NCBI GenBank assembly: GCA_964528595.1
Contig: CAZGTM010000012.1
Location: forward strand, 11,156-75,155
Source of the DNA: CAYFKJ01 sp964528595
GTDB lineage: Bacteria; Pseudomonadota; Alphaproteobacteria; UBA2966
Reading direction: 5' to 3'
DNA: 64,000 nt
A program made the position numbers and the translations under genes. Below, piece by piece: positions 8,604-16,818 of the stretch. Under the pieces are notes generated by a model that had not been told where the DNA came from, searched no databases, and worked only from the letters and a program-made list of their open reading frames with translations. Within the stretch, counting starts at the first letter, position 1, and each line of letters begins with the position of its first letter.

Positions 8604-9964
8604 GCGGACCCGCCAACGCCAAACCCTGGCTCATCCTGCCGATGGAAACCAAGGCGCGGGAATTTCACGCCAAGACGCTTCTGGCCGCGACGGCGGCGGC
8701 GCGGGGTTATGACGTCCTGCTGGGCGAACAAAACGCCTTGCTGGCCCAACTCACTCACCTGCCGCGTGGACTCTATCTCGACAAAAGCGTCGCCCGCACG
8801 AAGTCTGCGCACTTCCGCAAATTACACGAACTGGGCTTCAAGATCGGCGCCTGGTGCGAGGAAGGTCTGGTCTACCGCAACCGCGAGGCTTATCTGAGGG
8901 AGCGCGTCGACGTCAAAAACCTCGAGATGACGGAACGGTTTTTCGCCTGGGGTCCCGTGCAGGCGGCCGACATGGCGGCGAAGGCCGGCAGCGCCGACCG
9001 CATCGTGCAAACCGGTAATGCCCGGGGTGACATGTTGAGGCCGGAACTGCGCGGCATCTACGAAGATGAAGCCGCCGATTGCCGCGCGCGCCATGGGCCT
9101 TACCTCCTGATTAATACGAACTTCAGCCGCTACAACCACTATCTGGGCTATGACAGCTGGATCGACGGCCTAAAGGAACGCGGCACGCTGACCACACCGG
9201 AACAGGAGCAGTTCTATTTCGGTTGGCGTGATTTCCTCGGTGAAATCCATCACGGCTTCGTCGCCGTGCTGCCGGTGCTGAGCGAGGCCTTTCCCAACCA
9301 TCGCATCGTCATCCGCCCGCATCCCTCGGAAGACGCCCGGCCCTGGCATGAGGCTGTTCGGCCGCTGGCCAACGTTTCGGTCATCGGCGAGGGTCCGGTG
9401 GTGCCGTGGCTGTTGGGAGCGGAGGCTGTCATCCATAATTCCTGCACCACGGGACTGGAGGCCCACCTCTTGAGTAAGCCTGTCGTCGCTTATCGTCCTG
9501 CCACGTCCGAAACCTACGATTCAACCCTGCCCAATGCCGTTTCCCGCAACGCCTATGACGCGGCGGAGCTGATCGCCGCCACCGAAGCCTGCCTGTCGGC
9601 CGGCGCAACACAGGCGATCGCGGCGGCGGGCGACTACCTCAGCGGCCTCGACGGGCCGCTGGCCGTCGAACGGATTGTCGACGCCATCGATGGGCTCGAC
9701 CTGGCGCCGCGGGGATTTGCCGGCGATGGCGCGCCGGCCCTCGGCCGGGCGGCCTCACGCTGGGCCGCGGCCATGCGGCCGCTGGCCCGGCGGCTGTTGC
9801 GCGGCGCCAAGGCGAGCGGCTACGTCAAACAGAAATTTCCCGGCATCGGGCTCGCGGAAGTTCAGGATGTGCTGACAGACCTGCAGAAAACCCTGGGCCG
9901 TTTCGAGGATGTGCGGGCCGAACCTTTACCGATTCATCATGGTTTCAGGATCTCCGGCCGCTAA
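8600..9964 (+). CDS. Surface carbohydrate biosynthesis protein (GT-B-like)
   Basis: 454 residues. The N-terminus WLILPMETKAREFHAK and the segment GAWCEEGLVYRNREAYL match, from memory, a family annotated as surface carbohydrate biosynthesis protein, found next to nonulosonic-acid genes. The C-terminal half contains VIRPHPSEDARPW and an H-N-SCTTGLEA stretch (near residues 240-290), which resemble the nucleotide-binding half of CDP-glycerol glycerophosphotransferase or sialyltransferase-like GT-B proteins. It is the last gene of the forward operon. It may be the transferase that uses the CMP-sugar made by neuA, but that is inference. Confidence 0.78.
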   Translation: MSGPANAKPWLILPMETKAREFHAKTLLAATAAARGYDVLLGEQNALLAQLTHLPRGLYLDKSVARTKSAHFRKLHELGFKIGAWCEEGLVYRNREAYLRERVDVKNLEMTERFFAWGPVQAADMAAKAGSADRIVQTGNARGDMLRPELRGIYEDEAADCRARHGPYLLINTNFSRYNHYLGYDSWIDGLKERGTLTTPEQEQFYFGWRDFLGEIHHGFVAVLPVLSEAFPNHRIVIRPHPSEDARPWHEAVRPLANVSVIGEGPVVPWLLGAEAVIHNSCTTGLEAHLLSKPVVAYRPATSETYDSTLPNAVSRNAYDAAELIAATEACLSAGATQAIAAAGDYLSGLDGPLAVERIVDAIDGLDLAPRGFAGDGAPALGRAASRWAAAMRPLARRLLRGAKASGYVKQKFPGIGLAEVQDVLTDLQKTLGRFEDVRAEPLPIHHGFRISGR

Positions 9965-9968
9965 GGCG

Positions 9969-10757
9969 CTAGAGGCCCTTGCGGCTTTTGCGCGAACGGC
10001 GCAGAACGGCGCCGGCTTGGCGCATCAGGGCCAGCGAGCGGACGAAGGCGGCAATCCCCTGCAAAGGGACCAGCGCCAGGAGGTACCAATAAAGCCCCCC
10101 CGGCACCAACCACATCAACGGCAGCAGCAGGCCGGCGTTGGTCAGGCTGCGCGTCGACCAGGCGATGGTCCCGGCGGCCTTGGCGGCGCGGGCTTCCTCC
10201 GCCTCACCCGGCGGCCCGCCCTCGCGCGTCAGCCACTCGCGGAAATGCGACAGGCGGTCGTTCAGCATGTCGGCATAAAGGGTCGCCGCCGCGATTGCCG
10301 CCCCGACGGCCACCGGCCAGCCGCCCAACTCCGTCGTCCGCCACAGACCAAGACCGGCGGCGAAGGGCGCGAAGATATAGAAAAACCGGTCGCCGATGCC
10401 GTCGATGAACTTGCCCCAGTACGTCACCGTGCCTTTGAGACGCGCAATATTGCCGTCGACCTGATCCAGCACGTAGTTGACGTAGAACAGGACGGCGGCC
10501 GCGATCAGGCTCTCGGCGCTGCTCCAAATCAGGCCGGCGAAGGCCGCCAGGGTGAAACAGAATCGCAGACCCGTGACGGCGTTAGCCGACCAGCCCGTGT
10601 TGTAAAAGAACGGCGTCAGGAGGTTTCCCGCCGGCCGGCCGAACCAGATGACGAAGAACTGTTCCCGGACGTTCGGATTCAACGACGCCTTCACATCGGC
10701 CAAGGTGACGCGCTCCGGCGGCGCGGCTTTTTCGGATTTTCCGGCGTCGTCATTCAT
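9969..10757 (-). CDS. CDP-alcohol phosphatidyltransferase family membrane protein
   Basis: 262 residues from the chosen ATG. The family signature D-x2-D-G-x2-A-R-x8-G-x3-D-x3-D is fully present, beginning DQVDGNIAR near residue 118. Several hydrophobic segments surround it. The ORF is open up to 10847, which would run into the divergent gene at 10841, so the internal ATG is preferred. The family joins a CDP-activated group (usually CDP-diacylglycerol) to an alcohol. It lies in reverse orientation between two glycan operons with 4 nt to the end of the upstream one. It may make a phospholipid or phospho-alcohol decoration; the substrate is unknown. Confidence 0.85.
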   Translation of the reverse strand: MNDDAGKSEKAAPPERVTLADVKASLNPNVREQFFVIWFGRPAGNLLTPFFYNTGWSANAVTGLRFCFTLAAFAGLIWSSAESLIAAAVLFYVNYVLDQVDGNIARLKGTVTYWGKFIDGIGDRFFYIFAPFAAGLGLWRTTELGGWPVAVGAAIAAATLYADMLNDRLSHFREWLTREGGPPGEAEEARAAKAAGTIAWSTRSLTNAGLLLPLMWLVPGGLYWYLLALVPLQGIAAFVRSLALMRQAGAVLRRSRKSRKGL

Positions 10758-10840
10758 GGCGCGCAGCATACCCCCGGACCACCGCGATGCCCATGCCGGA
10801 AAACAAGTGACGCAACCGGCAAAACCCTTATTCTGCGGCC

Positions 10841-11656
10841 ATGACAAAGCTGACCCAGCGCCTCGAACGCGCGCTCAAGACAACGTCGATCCGGGGGTTG
10901 CGGCTCAACCAGCGGTTCCGCCGGACGTTCTCAAAGCGCGCCGATTGTTTGTTCATCACCGCCATGCCGAAGTCGGCCTCGACCTTCGTCGTGGCGTCGC
11001 TGGCGGAGGCAACGGGGTATCTGCGGTTCTTCCTCGGTCAGGACCATCTGGACGAGCAGGATTTGTATCTTCCCAAGCTCATTGATTCGTGGTCCATGAA
11101 CATCGTCTGCCACCAGCATACGCGGGCGACCAAACCCAACCTGGAGCGCATGGCGGAGTTCAGCATTCGTCCGGTCGTGCTGACACGCGACATATTCGAC
11201 TGTCTGGTCAGCCTGCGCGATCATCTGGAGAACGAATCGGCGGCAACGCCCACCTTCATCGCACCCGACGGATTGCTGGCGCGCGACAAATCCGATCAGC
11301 TCGACGCCCTGGCGGACCTCGCGGCCCCTTGGTACCTGTCGTTCTACGCCCTGTGGAAAGAGGCCGAGGCTCGTGGTGAAGCGGAGGTTCACTGGCTCGC
11401 CTACGATGACGTCATGGCCGATGCGAATTCCGCCTTGAAGGGGGTGCTTGATTTTTATGGCCTCGAGGGCGCAACCGACGCCGTCGATGCCGCCGTCGCG
11501 AGCGTCCGCGAAGCCGGCGGCACGCGCAGGAATCAAGGCACGCCGGGCCGGGGCAGGGAACAGCTCTCGACGGAACAGATTGAGCGGATCACCGGTTTGA
11601 GCCGCCATTGGCCGCACATCGACTTCGCCCCCATCGGCATCGCGCCTTCCCGATAG
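10841..11656 (+). CDS. Sulfotransferase domain protein
   Basis: 271 residues. The phosphosulfate loop reads FITAMPKSASTFVVASL near residue 38, and VVLTRDIFDCLVSLRDH near residue 112 corresponds to the 3'-phosphate site. There is a basic N-terminus of ~35 residues before the P-loop. It is the first gene of the second forward glycan run and is divergent from the CDP-alcohol phosphatidyltransferase, with ~83 nt between them for promoters. It is not a close copy of the sulfotransferase at 6796. PAPS-dependent sulfation of the locus product is inferred. Confidence 0.8.
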   Translation: MTKLTQRLERALKTTSIRGLRLNQRFRRTFSKRADCLFITAMPKSASTFVVASLAEATGYLRFFLGQDHLDEQDLYLPKLIDSWSMNIVCHQHTRATKPNLERMAEFSIRPVVLTRDIFDCLVSLRDHLENESAATPTFIAPDGLLARDKSDQLDALADLAAPWYLSFYALWKEAEARGEAEVHWLAYDDVMADANSALKGVLDFYGLEGATDAVDAAVASVREAGGTRRNQGTPGRGREQLSTEQIERITGLSRHWPHIDFAPIGIAPSR

Positions 11657-11665
11657 ACGTAGATC

Positions 11666-13621
11666 ATGTGTGGCATTACAGGTTTTTTCGATCCCGGGCG
11701 AACCGCTGACGACCCGACCCTGAACGCCACCGTCACCGCCATGGCCGAGGCCATCCGGCACAGGGGGCCCGACGCCGACGGCGTCTGGACCGACGCGGCG
11801 GCGGGCTTTGCGCTCGGCCACCGGCGGCTTTCGATCATCGACCTCTCGCCGGCCGGCGCCCAGCCGATGCTGTCGGCCAGCGGGCGCTATGTCATGGCCT
11901 ACAACGGCGAGATCTACAATTTCCCGCGCCTGCGCGAGGAGCTCGAAGCAAAAGGCCACACTTTCCGGGGCCGTTCCGATACCGAGGTCGCGCTGGCGGC
12001 CATCGACGAGTGGGGTCTCGAGGCGGCCTGCGGCAGGTTCGTCGGCATGTTCGCCATCGCGCTCTGGGACCGGCAGGACCGGACGTTGTCGCTGGTCCGT
12101 GACCGGCTCGGAATCAAGCCGCTTTACTACGGCTGGTCCGGCGGCGTGTTCCTGTTCGGCTCCGAACTCGCCTCGCTTAAAGCCCATCCCGCTTTCTCCG
12201 CCAAGATCGACCGCGACAGTGTTTCGCTCTTCATGATGCGGACCTGCGTGCCGGCGCCGCATTCCATCTACCGTGGTATCGCCAAGCTGATGCCGGGCGA
12301 GATCCTTACCCTGCCGGCGGATGTCGCTCCGGGCGGGGCGCCCGATCTCAAGACCTTCTGGTCCTTTGCCGACGTGGCTGCCCGCGGCGCGGCGGCGCCG
12401 TTCGAAGGCGATGAAGCGCAAGCGACGGACGCGCTTGAGGACCTGCTGCGCCAGGCCGTCGGCGACAGGCTGGTGGCCGACCGGCCGCTCGGGGTGTTCC
12501 TGTCGGGCGGCGTCGATTCCTCCACGGTCGCCGCCCTGATGCAATCGATCAGCGCGGATCCGGTAAAAACCTTCTCCATCGGTTTTCACGAGAGCGATTA
12601 CAACGAAGCCGAAGACGCCGCCCTGGTGGCCCGGCACCTGGGAACGGACCACACCGAGCTCTATGTCGATCCGGCAAAGGCCTTGGAGATCGTGCCAGAC
12701 TTACCCCGGATTTATGACGAGCCCTTCGCCGATTCATCCCAGCTTCCCACCTATCTGGTTTCGGAAATGGCGCGGCGGGATGTTGTGGTCTGCCTTTCGG
12801 GCGACGGCGGCGACGAACTGTTCGGCGGCTACAACCGCTACCTCTGGGTCGACGCCATTGCCCGGCGTACCGGGACGCTGCCGGCGCCGCTGCGCTGGGC
12901 CGCGGTGGCGGGCATTACGGCGCTGTCGCCGCAATCCTGGGACCGGCTCTTTTCAGCGCTCGGACCCGTGCTGCCCGGTAAACTGCGCCAGCGCAATCCC
13001 GGCGACAAGCTGCACAAGATGGCCGGCATCCTGGGTTCCAAAACGCCCGCCGGGATATACCGGGGCCTGGTCGAGCACTGGGAGCCCGGCCACGGCATCG
13101 TCCTGGGCGCGACGGCGCACGAAACCGTGCTCGACCGGGACGGCGACTGGCCCAAGCTGGGCAGCTTCACCGAACAGATGATGCATCTCGACGGCGTGAG
13201 CTACCTGCCGGACGACATCCTCACCAAAGTCGACCGGGCCAGCATGGCCGTCAGCCTGGAGGCGCGCGTACCGCTCTTGGACCACCGCGTCGTCGAATTC
13301 GCCTGGACCCTGCCGCTGGCCATGAAGACGGGGGGCGGGACCGGCAAGCGCATATTGCGCAACGTGCTCTACCGCCATGTGCCCAAATCCCTGATCGAGC
13401 GGCCCAAGATGGGCTTCGCGCTACCCATCCACGATTGGCTGCGCGGGCCCTTGCGCGATTGGGCCGAGGCATTGCTGGACGAGAACCGCCTGAACAACGA
13501 GGGCTACCTTGCCGCCGGCCCGATCCGTGAGAAATGGCGTCAGCACCTGTCGGGTCATCGCAACTGGCAGCACTACATTTGGGACGTGTTGATGTTCCAG
13601 GCCTGGCTGGAGGCAAACTGA
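11666..13621 (+). CDS. asnB: Asparagine synthase (glutamine-hydrolysing)-type amidotransferase
   Basis: 651 residues, normal for AsnB. Cys2 (MCGITGFFDPG) is the glutaminase nucleophile. The N-terminal Ntn domain contains RHRGPDADG and YNGEIYNF. The synthetase domain has the PPi loop FLSGGVDSSTVAAL near residue 275 and SGDGGDELFGGYNRY near residue 380. In surface-polysaccharide loci such proteins (for example WbpS in Pseudomonas) amidate uronic acids rather than make asparagine. The flanking sulfotransferase and methyltransferase fit that use here. Free asparagine synthesis cannot be excluded. Confidence 0.92.
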   Translation: MCGITGFFDPGRTADDPTLNATVTAMAEAIRHRGPDADGVWTDAAAGFALGHRRLSIIDLSPAGAQPMLSASGRYVMAYNGEIYNFPRLREELEAKGHTFRGRSDTEVALAAIDEWGLEAACGRFVGMFAIALWDRQDRTLSLVRDRLGIKPLYYGWSGGVFLFGSELASLKAHPAFSAKIDRDSVSLFMMRTCVPAPHSIYRGIAKLMPGEILTLPADVAPGGAPDLKTFWSFADVAARGAAAPFEGDEAQATDALEDLLRQAVGDRLVADRPLGVFLSGGVDSSTVAALMQSISADPVKTFSIGFHESDYNEAEDAALVARHLGTDHTELYVDPAKALEIVPDLPRIYDEPFADSSQLPTYLVSEMARRDVVVCLSGDGGDELFGGYNRYLWVDAIARRTGTLPAPLRWAAVAGITALSPQSWDRLFSALGPVLPGKLRQRNPGDKLHKMAGILGSKTPAGIYRGLVEHWEPGHGIVLGATAHETVLDRDGDWPKLGSFTEQMMHLDGVSYLPDDILTKVDRASMAVSLEARVPLLDHRVVEFAWTLPLAMKTGGGTGKRILRNVLYRHVPKSLIERPKMGFALPIHDWLRGPLRDWAEALLDENRLNNEGYLAAGPIREKWRQHLSGHRNWQHYIWDVLMFQAWLEAN

Positions 13622-13622
13622 C

Positions 13623-14453
13623 GTGGCCGGACGAACCGACCCGTTTGACGGCGTGACGGACATTTCAGGGTTCCTTGCGGCCTGCCTCTCTTCAAATTTG
13701 CTCTCGGACGGCGCCCAGGCCACGTTCGACACTTACTACCGGACCTTCCACCAAAACTTTTCGCCGCGCATGCGTCATCACTACGCGGATCAAATCCGGG
13801 AAATTGAGGCCATTGCCCTGGCGTCGCCCGGATTGCGGCTGCTGGAGGTGGGTTGCGGATTGGGCACGGAGGCACTTTGGCTGGCCAGTAAGGGTGCCCG
13901 GGTGACGGCGCTGGATGTCCGTGAGGACCGCATCGACGTCGCGCGGGCGCACCAAACCGTGATGAAGGAGCGCTACGGCCGGGAACTCGATGTCGATTTT
14001 CAGAACCGATCGATCTTGGACCTCGATGAGACCGAAGCCTACGACGCGATTTGGATGGAACAGGCGTTCCACCACCTCGAGCCGCGCCGCGAGGTCATCG
14101 GCAAAACGGCCAAATTGCTCAGTCCGGGCGGGTACCTGGCAATCTCGGAGGCCAACGCCCTCAATCCGCTGGTTCAGGCCGAGCTCCTTCACCGCCGCGG
14201 GCGGCCGCGCGTGGAAACCATAGCGGGACCGGCCGGCAAAGAGATCGAATACGGCGTCGAACGCATCACCACGGCGGGAAAATTGACGCGGGCCTTCGCC
14301 GATACCGGCATCAGGTGCACGGGTCTTCGTTATTTCCGCATGTTCCCCAGCAGCTCCGCCTTCGACGCCCTCGGCGGCGTCGAGCGCGCGCTGGCCCGGC
14401 CCTGGCTGGCCCCTTTGCTGACGCACTACAATTGGACCGGCAGGAAGGGTTGA
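13623..14453 (+). CDS. Class I SAM-dependent methyltransferase
   Basis: 276 residues with a GTG start one base after the asnB stop. Motif I is LLEVGCGLGTEALWLASKG near residue 75, followed by VTALDVREDRI (ribose-binding acidic strand) and AIWMEQAFHHLEPRREVI near residue 140. No zinc ribbon, unlike the methyltransferase at 1686. It resembles the family 11/25 type small-molecule or sugar O-methyltransferases. Position between an amidotransferase and a glycosyltransferase makes a glycan substrate likely. The start codon is GTG with little Shine-Dalgarno signal, which is consistent with coupling to asnB. Confidence 0.85.
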   Translation: MAGRTDPFDGVTDISGFLAACLSSNLLSDGAQATFDTYYRTFHQNFSPRMRHHYADQIREIEAIALASPGLRLLEVGCGLGTEALWLASKGARVTALDVREDRIDVARAHQTVMKERYGRELDVDFQNRSILDLDETEAYDAIWMEQAFHHLEPRREVIGKTAKLLSPGGYLAISEANALNPLVQAELLHRRGRPRVETIAGPAGKEIEYGVERITTAGKLTRAFADTGIRCTGLRYFRMFPSSSAFDALGGVERALARPWLAPLLTHYNWTGRKG

Positions 14454-14458
14454 GGGCC

Positions 14459-15595
14459 ATGAAACGCCTGCTGTTCCTGCTCAACGACGCGCCTTTCTTC
14501 ATCAGCCACCGGCTTTCCATCGCCCTCGCGGCGCGGCAGGCCGGTTGGGAGGTTCATGTCGCGGCGCCGGTCAACGTGAGCGAGGACGAAGCTGCCGCAG
14601 CAGCGATCGAGCGGGCCGGGGTGGGCTTTCACGCCGTGCCCCTGAACCGGGGCGGCATAAATCCCCTAGCCGAATTCAGACTAATCGCCGCTTACTGGAG
14701 ACTGATGCGCCGGTTGCAGCCGGACCTGGTTCACGCCGTCGCCATGAAGCCGGGCGCCTATGGCGGTACGGTGGCCCGGATGCTGCGCGTACCTGGACTT
14801 GTCGTCGCGGTGACCGGCTTGGGCTTTCTCTTCCTGCGCGATACCGCGAAGACGCACCTTCTGCGCCACATCGTTCTGACGCTGTACGGTTTTGCCTTCG
14901 GTCATCGTAATTGCCGGGCGATTTTCCAGAACCCGGATGACTTGGCCTTGTTCCAGGCGACTAAGATGTTGGGCAAGACGCCCGTGCACATGATCCGGGG
15001 CTGTGGCGTCGATCTGGAAACGTTTGCGCCGTCGCCGGAGCCGGACGGGCCGCCCATCGTCGTTTTCCCGGCCCGCATCATCGCCGACAAGGGAATTCAC
15101 GAGTTTATCGCCGCCGTAAGGAGCCTGAAAGCGCAAGGCACAGCCGCCCGCTTCGTCCTGGTCGGCCGCACCGATCCGGACAATCCGACCGACGTCGGCG
15201 AGGACACGATCCGGCAATGGGAAAGCGAAGGTCTGGTGACCTGGCGGGGCTTCGCCGACGACATGCCCGGCGTCTTCCGCGATTGCCACATCGTTTGTCT
15301 GCCGTCCTACCGCGAAGGCCTGCCGCGCACGCTGATCGAGGCGGCAGCCTGTGGCCGGGCCATCGTCACGACGGACGTGCCGGGCTGCCGCGAAATCGTC
15401 CATGACGGTGAAAACGGCCTACTGGTGCCGGCCCGCGACGGCGCCGCGACCGCGCAAGCGCTCAAGCGCCTGATCGACGACGATAACTTGCGCCGGGAGA
15501 TGGCGCGGCGCGGCCGGGCCTACGCCGAGGCCGAGTTTTCCGTCGGCAGGTTTGTCGACGATTCGCTGGACGTTTACCGGGAGGTTTCGCCATGA
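14459..15595 (+). CDS. Glycosyltransferase family 4 protein
   Basis: 378 residues from the ATG 5 nt after the upstream stop; a longer in-frame ORF upstream overlaps the methyltransferase and is rejected. GT-B fold. The C-terminal nucleotide-sugar half has FPARIIADKGIHEFIAA near residue 205, WRGFADDMPGVFRDCHIVCLPSYREGLPRTLIEAAACGR (E-x7-E retaining motif) near residues 262-302 and GCREIVHDGENGLLVP. The N-terminal half binds the acceptor. It probably adds one sugar to a lipid-linked glycan on the cytoplasmic face. Confidence 0.9.
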   Translation: MKRLLFLLNDAPFFISHRLSIALAARQAGWEVHVAAPVNVSEDEAAAAAIERAGVGFHAVPLNRGGINPLAEFRLIAAYWRLMRRLQPDLVHAVAMKPGAYGGTVARMLRVPGLVVAVTGLGFLFLRDTAKTHLLRHIVLTLYGFAFGHRNCRAIFQNPDDLALFQATKMLGKTPVHMIRGCGVDLETFAPSPEPDGPPIVVFPARIIADKGIHEFIAAVRSLKAQGTAARFVLVGRTDPDNPTDVGEDTIRQWESEGLVTWRGFADDMPGVFRDCHIVCLPSYREGLPRTLIEAAACGRAIVTTDVPGCREIVHDGENGLLVPARDGAATAQALKRLIDDDNLRREMARRGRAYAEAEFSVGRFVDDSLDVYREVSP

Positions 15596-16788
15596 CGGCC
15601 GGTATGTTGGCGATCGGCGCTTTCCTGCTGGCGCCCGTGTCCGTGTTGGCGCCCAAGGGCACGGTCGTTCTGCTGGCGCTGATCGCCCTGCCGCTTCTCT
15701 ACCAGGCCGTGCGCGATGGCCGCTGGAGACCGGCGCTACGCCTCGCTGAAACGAAAATTCTTGCAATCTTTCTGGTTTGGGCGCTGGCCAGCTTGGTCTG
15801 GACGATTTCGCCCGGTGAAGCCGTGGAATTGTGGGCCTCGATGGCGCTGATCCTGCTGGGCATCGTGCTCGCCCTGGCGGCCGCCGGGGAATTGGACGAA
15901 GCTGGCCGAAACCGGGTTCTGATCTGGGCTCTGTTGGGCTTTTGGCTGGCCATCGGCCTGGCGGTGATCGAACTGGCGGCCGGCCTGCCCATCGCCAACG
16001 CCATCAGGCCCGACCGCAGCGGTCTCTCAAACCTCGAGCCGACCATGCTGAACGCGGGCCTGTCGGTCATCCTCTGCCTGGCCTGGCCCATGGCGGTCAC
16101 GTTATGGCGGCGTGAACGCAAAGCGCTGGCCGCCGCCACTCTGCTCGCCGCCGTCGCCGTCACCTTCGCGGGCGAGGGCGCCTCGGCAAAGCTGGCGGCT
16201 GTCCTCTCCTGTTTGATCTTCGTCATCGTCCTGGCCGGCGGGCGGCGGGCGCTTGATGCCATCGCCGCCCTTGCCGTCGTGACCGTGGTGACGGCGCCCT
16301 TGATCGCCAGCCATATCCTCACGCCCGCCCGCGTCACGGAACTTGCGCCGGGTATCAAGGATTCGGCGCTGCACCGCATCTACGTCTGGGAGTTCACGGC
16401 AGAGCGGATTGCCGACAAACCCTGGACCGGTTGGGGACTGGACGCCGCCCGCGCCATCCCGGGCGGAGCGGAGCGCATCAAGGCGCTGGACGACGAAGAC
16501 GCCATCAAGATGACGTTGCACCCGCACAATGCCGCCCTCCAGGTTTGGCTGGAACTCGGCGCGCCGGGCGCCTTGCTGGCCGCCGGCCTGCTCGCCGTGA
16601 TCGCCCGGCATATCCGCCGTCGGCAGCGCGACTTGCGCGCGGCCCAAGCGGCGGCCTTTGTCGCCGCCCTGACCGTCGCGGGCCTGTCGTTCGGCATCTG
16701 GCAGAACTGGTGGTTGGCCGCGCTGGGCCTGCTTGCTGTCGCCGCCTCGGCGTTGTCGGACGACCGGGAGAACGAGGCCGGCGCTTAA
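15592..16788 (+). CDS. O-antigen ligase / polymerase family membrane protein
   Basis: 398 residues with about ten hydrophobic segments. The signature of the Wzy_C / O-antigen ligase family is near residues 260-330: HRIYVWEFTAERIADKPWTG, then LHPHNAALQVWLELGAPGALL. Such proteins polymerise undecaprenyl-linked repeat units or ligate them to a lipid or protein acceptor in the periplasm. Polymerase and ligase cannot be told apart by sequence alone. Its start overlaps the GT4 stop (ATGA), and no Wzx flippase is seen in the window. Confidence 0.87.
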   Translation: MTAGMLAIGAFLLAPVSVLAPKGTVVLLALIALPLLYQAVRDGRWRPALRLAETKILAIFLVWALASLVWTISPGEAVELWASMALILLGIVLALAAAGELDEAGRNRVLIWALLGFWLAIGLAVIELAAGLPIANAIRPDRSGLSNLEPTMLNAGLSVILCLAWPMAVTLWRRERKALAAATLLAAVAVTFAGEGASAKLAAVLSCLIFVIVLAGGRRALDAIAALAVVTVVTAPLIASHILTPARVTELAPGIKDSALHRIYVWEFTAERIADKPWTGWGLDAARAIPGGAERIKALDDEDAIKMTLHPHNAALQVWLELGAPGALLAAGLLAVIARHIRRRQRDLRAAQAAAFVAALTVAGLSFGIWQNWWLAALGLLAVAASALSDDRENEAGA

Positions 16789-16818
16789 CGGCGAGGCTCG
16801 ATCAGAGTATAAGCAGCC

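Noticed and set aside
10931..12652. 573-codon reverse frame across the sulfotransferase and asnB
   Set aside because: Spans two clear forward genes and shows no recognisable motif; antisense shadow.
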